Under the pieces are notes generated by a model. The model saw only the letters and a list, made by a program, of their open reading frames with translations. It was not told where the DNA came from and did not search any database. From Chloroflexota bacterium (GTDB taxonomy: Bacteria > Chloroflexota > Anaerolineae > Anaerolineales > Villigracilaceae): a DNA stretch of 48,668 nt. Positions 32,012 to 40,593 of this stretch are shown here, piece by piece; positions within the stretch are counted from its first letter, which is position 1, and the number at the start of each line of letters is the position of its first letter. The position numbers and the translations under genes were made by a program. The stretch spans positions 1-48,668 of the forward strand of contig SXKT01000038.1 in assembly GCA_005778035.1 (NCBI GenBank). The letters run 5' to 3'.

Positions 32012-32017
32012 TTGATC

Positions 32018-32641
32018 ATGTCCATTCTTCGAACACCAATCATCCTGGGAATCGCTGGCGGTTCCGGTTCTGGTAAAACAACCGTTTCGCAGGCCATCTT
32101 AAACAAGGTCGGCCCAGATAAGATCGCCTATATACCACACGATGCCTATTACAAAGACTTATCTGGACTGCCGCCAAACCTGAAAGCGGAAGTCAACTTT
32201 GACCACCCCAATTCGTTGGAAACCGAATTGATGGTTCGCCATGTTCAATCGCTGCGCGATGGGGCCGCAATTGAAATGCCCCATTACGATTTCTCGACCC
32301 ATAGCCGGACAACCGAGACGATCAAGATCCTGCCCCACCCGGTCATCATCGTTGAGGGGATCTTGATCTTTTCAGATGCCGATTTGCGCAAGTTGTTCGA
32401 TATAAAGATCTTCGTTGATACGGATGCGGATCTGCGATTTATTCGGCGATTGAAAAGGGATATTGAAGACCGGGGCCGAACCCCCGACTCGGTCATTAAA
32501 CAATACCTCAACACAGTACGGCCCATGCACCTGGAGTTTGTAGAACCTTCCAAGCGCTACGCCGACCTGATCATCCCTGAAGGCGGTTACAATACAACAG
32601 CGCTGGAAATGGTAATAGCGCGCGTTCAGGAATTAATCTAA
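32018..32641 (+). CDS. udk: uridine kinase
   Basis: The protein has 207 residues from the ATG at 32018. The P-loop is GGSGSGKTT at about residues 14-22. Other family blocks are IPHDAYYKDL, NFDHPNSLE, MPHYDFSTHSR (nucleoside-binding), VIIVEGIL and RRLKRDIEDRGRTPDSV (lid). It phosphorylates uridine or cytidine with ATP or GTP in pyrimidine salvage. No ribosome site precedes it, and the TATAAT box six bases upstream predicts a leaderless message. The cyclophilin gene follows by 20 bases and has its own ribosome site. Confidence 0.94.
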   Translation: MSILRTPIILGIAGGSGSGKTTVSQAILNKVGPDKIAYIPHDAYYKDLSGLPPNLKAEVNFDHPNSLETELMVRHVQSLRDGAAIEMPHYDFSTHSRTTETIKILPHPVIIVEGILIFSDADLRKLFDIKIFVDTDADLRFIRRLKRDIEDRGRTPDSVIKQYLNTVRPMHLEFVEPSKRYADLIIPEGGYNTTALEMVIARVQELI

Positions 32642-32661
32642 ACACACAGGAGAGTTGTACT

Positions 32662-33165
32662 ATGGAATGGAATACCCCCCCGGCGATGTCGATCGACACT
32701 AAAAAGAAGTACACCGCCACCTTCGTCACGGATAATGGCGAAATGACCTTTTCGCTGACTGCGGACAAAACCCCCATCACCGTGAACAATTTTGTTTTTT
32801 TGGCCAAGCAAGGTTTTTACGATAACACTATCTTTCACCGTGTGATCGCCGATTTTATGGCCCAGGGTGGCGACCCCACCGGAACTGGAACAGGCGGGCC
32901 AGGTTACCGCTTCAAAGATGAGTTTGTCTCCAGCCTAAGGCACAACAAACGCGGCATCCTCTCGATGGCAAACGCTGGCCCTGGCACCAATGGTTCCCAA
33001 TTTTTCATCACCCACGTAGAAACCCCCTGGTTGGATGATCGCCACACCGTATTCGGCGCGCTTATCGCAGGGGAGGATGTTTTGATGTCGATCAAGCCAC
33101 GTGACCCAAGCAAGATCGGTTCACCTGCGGTAAAGATCCATACCATCAAGATCTCGGAAGCATAA
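32662..33165 (+). CDS. cyclophilin-type peptidyl-prolyl cis-trans isomerase
   Basis: The 167-residue cytoplasmic cyclophilin has no signal peptide. The active-site signature is FHRVIADFMAQGGDP, followed by GTGTGGPGY, MANAGPGTNGSQFFIT and WLDDRHTVFG. It speeds proline isomerisation during folding. AGGAG lies about nine bases before the ATG. It is likely co-transcribed with udk and with the VTT-family gene whose ATG comes nine bases after its stop. Confidence 0.95.
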   Translation: MEWNTPPAMSIDTKKKYTATFVTDNGEMTFSLTADKTPITVNNFVFLAKQGFYDNTIFHRVIADFMAQGGDPTGTGTGGPGYRFKDEFVSSLRHNKRGILSMANAGPGTNGSQFFITHVETPWLDDRHTVFGALIAGEDVLMSIKPRDPSKIGSPAVKIHTIKISEA

Positions 33166-33174
33166 ACATCGCCC

Positions 33175-33720
33175 ATGTGGCAAAAAATTAAAAATGCCTT
33201 GATACCCGCACTCGGGTTGATCTTGATGGCCGGGCTAAGCATTGCTATCTATCAACTTCGGGACCAAACTGCCCAATTGGCAGCATGGGGGTATCCGGGC
33301 ATTTTTTTACTTTCCATTCTTGCAAACGCAACCATCATTCTGCCCGCCCCGGGCATTGCGTTGGTTTTCGCGCTCGGCAGTGTACTGAATCCGGTTATCG
33401 TTGGTGTTGTAGCTGGTATTGGCAGTGCCATCGGTGAAGTATCCGGTTACATCGCCGGTTCTACAGGGCAGGGAATGCTGACCAAAACGGACACCTATAA
33501 AAAGATCCATCCATTCGTTGAAAAATACGGCGGTGTTGCGATCTTTGTCTTGTCTGTCATTCCCAACCCGTTTTTCGACCTTGCCGGCATTGCCGCCGGG
33601 GCGTTAAAGATCCCGTTGCGCCAATTCTTCTTTTGGTGCGCGGCTGGCAAAATTGTCAAAATGTTGCTCATTGCCCTTGGCGGGGCAAGTACGCTGGATT
33701 GGCTGTTGGCTTCTCAATAA
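33175..33720 (+). CDS. VTT/DedA-like membrane protein
   Basis: The 181-residue integral membrane protein has about five hydrophobic segments. Features of the VTT (SNARE-associated/DedA/YqaA) family are GIFLLSILANATIILPAPG with two re-entrant stretches, GSAIGEVSGYIAGS (the conserved Glu-x-x-x-Gly-Tyr) and FVLSVIPNPFFDLAGIAAG. The family includes lipid scramblases and flippases for undecaprenyl phosphate or phosphatidylethanolamine. The exact lipid cannot be read from sequence. It appears co-transcribed with the cyclophilin gene. Confidence 0.85.
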   Translation: MWQKIKNALIPALGLILMAGLSIAIYQLRDQTAQLAAWGYPGIFLLSILANATIILPAPGIALVFALGSVLNPVIVGVVAGIGSAIGEVSGYIAGSTGQGMLTKTDTYKKIHPFVEKYGGVAIFVLSVIPNPFFDLAGIAAGALKIPLRQFFFWCAAGKIVKMLLIALGGASTLDWLLASQ

Positions 33721-33774
33721 GACATATTGCCCAACTTCTTACAAATGTCATACTTGAAATACCCACGCCAAGAT

Positions 33775-33780
33775 TATAAT
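33775..33780 (+). promoter_or_regulatory. -10 box for the CBS-ACT gene
   Basis: TATAAT lies 31 bases before the ATG at 33812, which has GGAGG at good spacing. TTGAAA is present upstream but only 15 bases away. Confidence 0.4.
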
Positions 33781-33811
33781 AATTACACAACTATATCCAC
33801 GGAGGTATCCT

Positions 33812-34450
33812 ATGCTTGTTGGCGATAAGATGTCCAAACCGGTCATTTCAATTTCACCTGATATGCCCATCTCAGATGCACTCATCCTGATGAAAAAAGA
33901 AAAGATCAGGCGCGCCCCGGTGGTTAAGGATGGCAAATTGGTTGGCATTGTTTCCGACAAAGACCTTTTGAATGCTTCTCCTTCCCCTGTTACCACGCTT
34001 TCGATATGGGAAATGAACTATCTGCTCAGCAAGATCACCGTCAGTGAAGTGATGACCTCAAATGTACTGACTGTGACTGAAGATACCCCCATCGAGCAAG
34101 CGGCCCGTATCATGGCAGACAACAAGATCGGCGGTTTGCCGGTAATGAAGGATGGCCATTGTGTCGGCATCATCACCGAAACCGACCTGTTCAAGGTCTT
34201 TTTGGAATTGCTCGGCGCCCGCGAGAGCGGGATTCGCGCTACGGTGGTCATCGAGGACCAACCAGGTTCCCTGGCAAAGATCACCGAACATATTGCCGAA
34301 AAGAAAGGCACTTTTGTCTCACTCGGCCAGTTCAAGGGTAAAAAAGAAGGTACCCGTATCGTCACATTTAAAGCTGCCGGCCTGAGCATGGATCAAATTC
34401 GGGAATGCCTGTCCCCGGTTGTTCTCGAGATCATCGATCTGCGTTCCTAA
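33812..34450 (+). CDS. CBS-pair plus ACT-domain regulatory protein (AcuB-like)
   Basis: The protein has 212 residues: CBS domain 1 at about residues 5-55 (MSKPVISISPDMPISDALIL, with LVGIVSDKDL), CBS domain 2 at about 78-130 (VLTVTEDTPIEQAARIM, with GIITETDLF), and an ACT domain at about 143-205 (ATVVIEDQPGSLAKI). CBS pairs bind adenine nucleotides and ACT domains bind amino acids, so this is a ligand-sensing protein without an enzymatic part. AcuB proteins of Bacillus share this layout, and I use that name only as a likeness. It ends at a terminator shared with the convergent rluB-like gene. Confidence 0.9.
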   Translation: MLVGDKMSKPVISISPDMPISDALILMKKEKIRRAPVVKDGKLVGIVSDKDLLNASPSPVTTLSIWEMNYLLSKITVSEVMTSNVLTVTEDTPIEQAARIMADNKIGGLPVMKDGHCVGIITETDLFKVFLELLGARESGIRATVVIEDQPGSLAKITEHIAEKKGTFVSLGQFKGKKEGTRIVTFKAAGLSMDQIRECLSPVVLEIIDLRS

Positions 34451-34466
34451 TTTTTCTGCGGAAAAA

Positions 34467-34494
34467 AAAATAGGGAGCTTGCGCTCCCTATTTT
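34467..34494. terminator. bidirectional intrinsic terminator overlapping the convergent gene's stop codon
   Basis: AAAATAGGGAGC and GCTCCCTATTTT form a 12-bp stem with a 4-base loop. The TAG stop of the minus-strand pseudouridine synthase (34488-34490) lies inside the stem. Confidence 0.85.
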
Positions 34495-35330
34495 GATTTA
34501 ATTCCACGGATAAATTTTTTGGCCATTTCTTTCTTGCTTGGCTTTGGTTCTGCCGGCGCGGCGGAACGTGGCGCCCTTTTGACGAATGTTTTTTTAAATG
34601 GCGCCGGCCGTACCTCTTCCTTGTTTAATTCTTCCACTTCCAGGCTGGTCAATTCACGCCACTCACCGGGTTTTAGGGTCCCAAGTTTTAAACTGCCGAT
34701 CCGAACACGCAATATTCGCACAACCGGCAACCCTAATAAAGCGGCAATTTCTCGGATCTGGCGCTTGCGGCCTTCCTTCATGATCACCACCAACCAGGCG
34801 CCTTTGCCTGCCAAGCTACGCACTCGTACGGTGCAAGGTTGGGTTTTGTACCCATCGGTTAACACCACCCCACGTTTCCAGGTTTCGATCTGCTCGTTAT
34901 CGGGTTGGCGCGCTACCAGTACCTGGTACTCCTTGGTGTGCCCGTGCGAAGGATGGGTCAGCTTTTGGGCAAGATCCCCATCATTGGTCATGAGTATCAG
35001 TCCTTCGCTCTCAAAATCCAGCCTTCCAACAGGGTATAACCGTTCTGCGGAAGGGATCAGGTCGCGAACGGTCCTGCGCTCGTCGCCTTTTTCATTTTCC
35101 ACTGTCGATAACACATACCTCGGTTTATTGAGCGCGAAATAAACCTTTTTTTCCAAGCCCTTGATCACACGATTGTCGACAGTAATATGGTCCTTGTCAG
35201 GATCGGCTTTTTGGCCGATCACAGCAATTTTTCCATTTACCTTGACCCGTCCGGCTATAATGTACTCTTCGCAATCGCGGCGAGAAGCAATCCCTGCCTG
35301 GGCCATCACTTTTTGAATTCGTTCTTCCAT
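34488..35330 (-). CDS. rRNA pseudouridine synthase, RluB/RsuA type
   Basis: The 280-residue protein begins with an S4 RNA-binding domain (residues 3-48: IQKVMAQAGIASRRDCEEYI). The catalytic domain carries the GRLD motif with catalytic Asp (YPVGRLDFESEG), preceded by YFALNKPRYVLST. It ends in a basic Lys/Arg/Pro tail of about 45 residues. It isomerises a uridine in 23S or 16S rRNA; the exact site cannot be assigned. A perfect TATAAT lies seven bases upstream of the ATG with no ribosome site, so the message is probably leaderless. It is convergent with the CBS-ACT gene and divergent from the HAD gene. Confidence 0.9.
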   Translation of the reverse strand: MEERIQKVMAQAGIASRRDCEEYIIAGRVKVNGKIAVIGQKADPDKDHITVDNRVIKGLEKKVYFALNKPRYVLSTVENEKGDERRTVRDLIPSAERLYPVGRLDFESEGLILMTNDGDLAQKLTHPSHGHTKEYQVLVARQPDNEQIETWKRGVVLTDGYKTQPCTVRVRSLAGKGAWLVVIMKEGRKRQIREIAALLGLPVVRILRVRIGSLKLGTLKPGEWRELTSLEVEELNKEEVRPAPFKKTFVKRAPRSAAPAEPKPSKKEMAKKFIRGIKSK

Positions 35331-35337
35331 GGATGAT

Positions 35338-35343
35338 ATTATA
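35338..35343 (-). promoter_or_regulatory. -10 box placing +1 at or next to the start codon (leaderless)
   Basis: TATAAT on the minus strand is followed by seven bases and then the ATG at 35330. No ribosome-binding site lies between them. Confidence 0.45.
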
Positions 35344-35421
35344 ACCTACCCACCCACCGATTCTTACCGTACTCCTGTATGGTAGGATTAACTCCATTCC
35401 ACGAAAGGTTTTTTTTCAACA

Positions 35422-36246
35422 ATGATAAAAATGGTGGCCATCGATCTGGATGGCACATTGTACAACAGTAAAAAAGAGATCACTGCCCCGGTAAGGCAAG
35501 CCCTAATGGTCGCGATCGATGCCGGCCTGGAGATCGTGATCATTACCGGCAGGGGAATGCTCGGCGCGGAGTTCGCCTTAAACCAGCTGGGGATAGACCT
35601 GCCCTACATCAGTTCGGCAGGGGCATCCATCCGCAGCGGTAAAGGTGGCAAATCGATCGGTTCCTGGCCATTTTATTCCCCTGCAGAAATGGATAAGTTG
35701 ATCGGTCATTGTGAACGATTTGACATTGCCATGCTGGGCGAATCCACATCAGGTTCGATGATCTGGTACGGCAGCGAAAAACGGTATGGTATATTGGACC
35801 CCAAGACCCGGGCAGAGATCGAATTGGGATTGGTTAGCAATGATCCCAGAAAAGATCTCGACCAACCCCTCTTAAAAATAACCCTTGGGGCAGACCTGCC
35901 ATTACTAAGGCGCACTTGTGAGTTTATGGAACAAGAATGCCCGTCTTTGTTTTATGTGGTCTCAAGCCACATTTATATGGACGCAACCCACAAGCAGGTC
36001 AATAAAGGTTTTGGGCTGCTGCAGTACGCGGCATATAAAAATGTCGAAGCGGCCGAAGTAGCAATGATCGGCGACCAGGAGATCGACCTGATGGCATTTG
36101 AAGTGGCCGGACTGTCGATCGCGATGGAGAATGCGGTGCCTGCCGTAAAATCAGCCGCTGACCTGGTCGCGCCATCCAACGATGAAGATGGTGTTGCATG
36201 GGCTTTACAAAAAATTCTTTCGGATAACAACAATGGCCATATCTGA
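35422..36246 (+). CDS. HAD-superfamily (Cof-type) phosphatase
   Basis: The 274-residue protein has the HAD catalytic motif AIDLDGTLYNS (nucleophile Asp and the following acid), then ITGRG, a Cof-type C2 cap domain, a Lys in the HKQVNKGFGL block (motif III), and the metal-binding IGDQEIDLMAFEVAG. Such enzymes remove phosphate from sugar phosphates, flavin or nucleotide substrates, and the substrate here is not readable. The methyltransferase-glycosyltransferase gene starts inside its last codons (14-base overlap), so it may serve the same sugar pathway as the next two genes. Confidence 0.92.
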   Translation: MIKMVAIDLDGTLYNSKKEITAPVRQALMVAIDAGLEIVIITGRGMLGAEFALNQLGIDLPYISSAGASIRSGKGGKSIGSWPFYSPAEMDKLIGHCERFDIAMLGESTSGSMIWYGSEKRYGILDPKTRAEIELGLVSNDPRKDLDQPLLKITLGADLPLLRRTCEFMEQECPSLFYVVSSHIYMDATHKQVNKGFGLLQYAAYKNVEAAEVAMIGDQEIDLMAFEVAGLSIAMENAVPAVKSAADLVAPSNDEDGVAWALQKILSDNNNGHI

Positions 36247-37657
36247 CAAACAAGCTGAGCATTTGGCAAAACGGGCAGCGCATTGGAACGCGATCTCCAT
36301 TCAGAAATATGACGGTAGCCTATTCAGCAAAGCCTATCATCACAGGCTGGGTGAATTATACAAATACCAGGTCGGCGCCGGCTTGCGTGTATTGGAGATC
36401 GGCTGCGGCCAAGGCGCTTTGCTCGCCTCGTTGAAGCCATCCCGCGGGGTGGGTGTTGATATCGCTTCCGAGATGGTTTCAGCTGCGGTCAACAAATATC
36501 CCCATTTGCACTTTATGGTCGCTGACGCCCACTCCTTCAAACTGGATGAAACTTTTGATGTGATCATCCTCTCCGATCTTATCAACGATGTTTGGGATGT
36601 ACAATCCATTTTGCTGCACATCCGCCAATACTGTACCCCATCCACCCGGATCATATTTAATTATTACAGCCGTGTTGTGCAGCCTTTGCTAAGCCTTGGC
36701 TCCAGCATGGGCCTGGCGCAAACACTGATGGCCCAAAACTGGTTTACCCCCGCCGATTTGGAGAATATTATTGCCTTGGCTGGCTACGAACAGGTGTCCC
36801 ACTCGCAAGAGATCCTGTTGCCTGTTCCTTGGATCGGCACTTTTTTTAATCGGTTTTTGGTAAAGGTTTGGCCATTTTCGGCCTTCGCGTGGACCAACCT
36901 GACAATCGCCCGCCCAGTTAGCACAGATGCCCAGCCAGAATTATCGGTGAGTATCGTTGTGCCCGCACGCAATGAAGCCGGCAACATCGAAAATGCCTTT
37001 ACCCGATTGCCGAAATTTGGCAAAAGCCAGGAGTTGATCTTTGTTGAAGGAAACTCCACGGATGATACGTATCAGGTGATTGAAGCCGCAATTGCCAACC
37101 ACCCTGAAACAAAGGCCAGCCTGTATAAACAGCCCGGAAAAGGCAAGGCAGACGCAGTACGGGTAGGCTTTGATAAAGCAACCGGCGACATCCTGATGAT
37201 CCTCGATGCCGACCTGACGGTTCAGCCAGAAGACCTGGGCCGATTTTACAACGCCATCCGGGATGGCAAGGGCGAGTTCATCAATGGGGTGCGCCTGGTG
37301 TACCCCATGGGAGACCAAGCCATGCGCTTTCTAAACCTGGTCGGAAACAAATTCTTTAGCCTGGCATTCACCTGGCTGCTTGGCCAACCCATAAAAGATA
37401 CCTTGTGCGGCACCAAGGTGATCAGCCGGGAGAATTACCAAAAATTGGCAGCCAATCGGGCTTATTTTGGCGAATTCGATCCATTCGGAGATTATGACCT
37501 GATCTTTGGAGCCAGCAAACTGAACCTGAAGATCATCGATATGCCGATCCGGTATCAGGACCGTACCTATGGCAGTACCAATATCGACCGATGGCGCCAC
37601 GGGGCATTGCTATTTAAGATGCTCTTCATTGCGGCAAAAAGGTTAAAATTCACCTGA
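36233..37657 (+). CDS. SAM methyltransferase fused to a family-2 glycosyltransferase
   Basis: The protein has 474 residues from the ATG at 36233. Residues about 1-215 are a class I methyltransferase (VLEIGCGQGALLASL, the SAM loop; GVGVDIASEMV; FDVIILSDLIND). Residues about 230-474 are a GT-A glycosyltransferase 2 domain (VSIVVPARNEAGNIENAF, FVEGNSTDDTY, KGKADAVRVGFDKATGDIL, the metal-binding ILDADLT, and DTLCGTKV), resembling polyprenol-phosphate sugar transferases such as dolichol-phosphate mannosyltransferase. No membrane helices follow, so it is likely a soluble or peripheral enzyme. The fusion suggests linked sugar transfer and methylation in a cell-surface glycan pathway. Its stop overlaps the wecB start (TGATG). 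Confidence 0.88.
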   Translation: MAISDKQAEHLAKRAAHWNAISIQKYDGSLFSKAYHHRLGELYKYQVGAGLRVLEIGCGQGALLASLKPSRGVGVDIASEMVSAAVNKYPHLHFMVADAHSFKLDETFDVIILSDLINDVWDVQSILLHIRQYCTPSTRIIFNYYSRVVQPLLSLGSSMGLAQTLMAQNWFTPADLENIIALAGYEQVSHSQEILLPVPWIGTFFNRFLVKVWPFSAFAWTNLTIARPVSTDAQPELSVSIVVPARNEAGNIENAFTRLPKFGKSQELIFVEGNSTDDTYQVIEAAIANHPETKASLYKQPGKGKADAVRVGFDKATGDILMILDADLTVQPEDLGRFYNAIRDGKGEFINGVRLVYPMGDQAMRFLNLVGNKFFSLAFTWLLGQPIKDTLCGTKVISRENYQKLAANRAYFGEFDPFGDYDLIFGASKLNLKIIDMPIRYQDRTYGSTNIDRWRHGALLFKMLFIAAKRLKFT

Positions 37658-38775
37658 TGAAAAAGATCAAAGTACTTTCTGTCATTGGCACCCGGCCCGA
37701 GGCTGTAAAAATGGCTCCTTTGGTTAGCAGGTTGGCCGAACATGGCATGATCTAGCCGGTGGTTTGCGCGACAGGGCAACACCGCCAAATGCTGGACCAA
37801 GTGCTGGACTTATTCAAGATCAGGCCCGATTTTGACCTGAACCTGATGCAACCGAACCAATCTCTTGCGCAGATCACCGCCAACATCTACCAACAACTCG
37901 ATCCGGTGTTGCAAAAAGTTCGCCCCGATTGGGTGCTTGCCCAGGGAGATACAACCACGGTGATGGTTGCCTCGGTTTTGGCATATTACCATAAAATAAA
38001 ATTCGGCCATGTAGAAGCCGGACTTCGTACCGGTGACATTTATGCGCCGTTTCCTGAAGAGGTCAACCGTCGCATTGCGGGTGTAGTGGCAAGTGCGCAT
38101 TTTGCGCCAACCGAAACCTCGCGCGCCAACCTCCTGCGGGAAAATGTTCCCGCTGAAAGAATCTTTGTAACCGGTAATACCGTCATCGATGCCATTCGGC
38201 AGGTTGCCCAATTGCCTTGCCCGCCACAAATACAGCAGCTGGCTGCCCAATTGGAAGGCAAAAAGGTCATCATGGTCACTGCCCACAGGCGAGAGAATTT
38301 TGGCCAGCCACTGTCAGAAATATTCCATGCCCTTCGCGACATTTCTGCCCATTATGGCAGCACGGTCCATATTGTTTACCCCGTCCACCTCAACCCCAAT
38401 GTTCAAGAACCAGCCCATGCTATTCTGTCTGATGACCCCAACATCACCCTTTTACCGCCATTGGATTACCTGCCCATGGTTCATTTGATGAAAATGAGCC
38501 ATTTGGTTCTCACCGATAGTGGCGGCCTGCAAGAAGAAGCCCCTGGTTTTGGCATCCCTGTATTGGTCTTGCGCGACGTGACCGAAAGGCCAGAAGGCGT
38601 CGCCGCCGGTACGGTTCGGCTTGCAGGAACAGACCGCCAAAAGGTTTTCTCAATGGCACGCACCTTGTTGGATAACCCGGACGAATACGCCAAAATGGCC
38701 AAATCTGCCAACCCGTATGGAGATGGCCACGCTGCCGAGCGCATTACCAACCACATTATCAAATTGTCTGCATAG
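37657..38775 (+). pseudogene. wecB: UDP-N-acetylglucosamine 2-epimerase interrupted by an in-frame TAG
   Basis: The full frame from the ATG at 37657 would encode 372 residues, normal for the non-hydrolysing 2-epimerase making UDP-ManNAc for surface glycans. It opens VLSVIGTRPEAVKMAPLVSR, but codon 33 (37753-37755) is TAG. It then continues in the same frame as PVVCATGQHRQMLDQVLDLF and on through GDTTTV, GHVEAGLRTGD, FPEEVNRR, VTAHRRENFG and LTDSGGLQEEAPGFG, all intact. A single CAG-to-TAG change would explain it. Restart at GTG 37759 would remove the UDP-binding N-terminal strand, so activity is doubtful. Assembly error, a recent null allele or suppression are all possible. Confidence 0.85.
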
Positions 38776-38790
38776 GCAACCGGCAATTCC

Positions 38791-40530
38791 ATGGAAAGAG
38801 CCCTCCTTTACGACATGCGCCACAAGGTTTGGTTGGAATTTTCTGGCCTGATGCAACAGTGGTTACCCAAAAACGCGCAGGAATACAAGCTTGCCTTTGA
38901 ACGCGCTGAACAAACCGCGATGAAACAGAACGCCTGGGTTGTGGCAGCCATCCCATACGAAGCAGCGGAAGCCAACCTTCCCTGGAAAAATGTTAAACCC
39001 GCCAATTTTTCAACACCCTTTACCTGTTGGATCGCCATTTTTGCGAATGCCGAGCAACGCGCGCAAAACCCATGTTCAAGCGGCCCGGCATTGCTATATA
39101 ACCTGGCCCCACAAATGAGCCGGACAGAATACCAACAGGCATTTGGGGATGTTAAAAATAACATTGCGGCTGGAAATACCTACCAGGTGAACCTGACCAT
39201 GCGCTTTTTGGCAACCTTGCAAGGGTCGCCAGAGCACCTTTTCTCGAACATGGTTGCCGGCCAGGGCGTTTGTTACGGCGCTTTTTTGCGTTTTGGGGGC
39301 AAAACCGTCTGTAGTGCGTCACCCGAATTATTCTACGAAAAAATCGGCAAGAAGGTTGAATGCCGGCCAATGAAAGGCACGGCCCGTCGCGGACGCTTTT
39401 TGGCGGAAGACGATCTGGCTGCCAGATCCTTGCGCGAATCAACCAAGGACCAGGCGGAGAACGTGATGATCGTGGATATGGTGCGCAACGACCTCGGCCG
39501 CATCGCCGAGCTTGGCAGCGTGCATGTGCCATCGCTCTATGATGTAGAACGCTATCCCACTGTTTTACAACTCACCTCCACAGTAAGGGCAACCACGCCT
39601 GCCAACAACGCCGAGATCTTTTTTGCGCTATTTCCTTGTGCATCGATCACTGGCGCTCCCAAGATCAACACCATGAAGATCATCAACAAATTGGAATCCG
39701 ACACAAGGGACTTGTATTGCGGCAGCATCGGCTTCATTCGCCCAAATGGCGATTCCCAATTCAATGTGGCGATACGAACGGCGGTCATCGATGACGCCAC
39801 CGCTACCCTTGCCTACGGGGCCGGCGGCGGTGTCGTCTGGGATTCTTCGGAAGAGGGTGAGTATGATGAGCTGTTGATGAAGACGAAAGTACTGACCCAA
39901 CCGCCAGCTACCGTTCGGCTGAAGGAAACCCTTTTGTGGGAGGGGCAAAAAGGGTTTTGGCTGCAGGACCAACATTTGCAACGCCTGGCGCGCTCCTGCC
40001 AATATTTTGGCTACCCATTTGACCATTCCGCCGTTTTGGCAGGCCTGATGGCCAGCGTTTTAGGCAAAGAAACGGATGTGTTAAAGGTGCGCCTGCTGTT
40101 AGACCAATATGGGCGAACTGACATCGAGGTGATGCCGGTAGTTGAGGACCCGGTTGGCCAGCCGGTACTGTTACAGCTTACAAGCGAACCGATCGATGAA
40201 AAGGAACGCTTGTATTTCCATAAAACCGACCAATGGGAAAAATTATTTCCCCAACGGGGGGCTTCGCCCACACAAGACTATATATATTACAACCGCCAAC
40301 GCCAGGTCACCGAAACCGCGATTGCAAATCTGATCTTCGTGAAGGATGGCGTTGAATACACGCCAGCCTTGCAATGCGGTCTTTTGGCTGGCACATACCG
40401 AGAGCACCTACTTGCTCAAGGTGATCTGGTGGAAAAGGTGATCACCGTGGAAGAACTGGGGGGCTTTGACGCGGTTTACGTCATCAATTCCGTTCGAGGC
40501 AAAAGAGAGGCGATCATCGCCCCCTTCTGA
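38791..40530 (+). CDS. aminodeoxychorismate synthase component I fused to aminodeoxychorismate lyase
   Basis: The 579-residue protein is bifunctional. Residues about 1-370 are the chorismate-binding PabB domain (RTEYQQAFGDVKNNIAAGNTY, CRPMKGTARRG, AENVMIVDMVRNDLGRI, FPCASITGAPKI, YGAGGGVVWDS). Residues about 375-579 form a class IV PLP-dependent lyase, PabC-like (LLWEGQKGFWLQDQHLQRL, then RQVTETAIANLIFVKDG and CGLLAGTYREHLL). With a separate glutamine amidotransferase (PabA, not in the window) it would turn chorismate into 4-aminobenzoate for folate. PabB-PabC fusions are known in several bacteria. It follows wecB by 15 bases. Confidence 0.92.
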   Translation: MERALLYDMRHKVWLEFSGLMQQWLPKNAQEYKLAFERAEQTAMKQNAWVVAAIPYEAAEANLPWKNVKPANFSTPFTCWIAIFANAEQRAQNPCSSGPALLYNLAPQMSRTEYQQAFGDVKNNIAAGNTYQVNLTMRFLATLQGSPEHLFSNMVAGQGVCYGAFLRFGGKTVCSASPELFYEKIGKKVECRPMKGTARRGRFLAEDDLAARSLRESTKDQAENVMIVDMVRNDLGRIAELGSVHVPSLYDVERYPTVLQLTSTVRATTPANNAEIFFALFPCASITGAPKINTMKIINKLESDTRDLYCGSIGFIRPNGDSQFNVAIRTAVIDDATATLAYGAGGGVVWDSSEEGEYDELLMKTKVLTQPPATVRLKETLLWEGQKGFWLQDQHLQRLARSCQYFGYPFDHSAVLAGLMASVLGKETDVLKVRLLLDQYGRTDIEVMPVVEDPVGQPVLLQLTSEPIDEKERLYFHKTDQWEKLFPQRGASPTQDYIYYNRQRQVTETAIANLIFVKDGVEYTPALQCGLLAGTYREHLLAQGDLVEKVITVEELGGFDAVYVINSVRGKREAIIAPF

Positions 40531-40593
40531 TTTTGTAACCTTTTGGTGCGGGTTGAATCAAAAAGGCACAACAATCACTTAGGAGTAACTTCA

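Noticed and set aside
37759-38775. Treating the shorter frame from GTG 37759 as an intact epimerase
   Set aside because: It removes the first UDP-binding strand, which is present upstream in the same frame before the TAG, so the gene is better described as interrupted.
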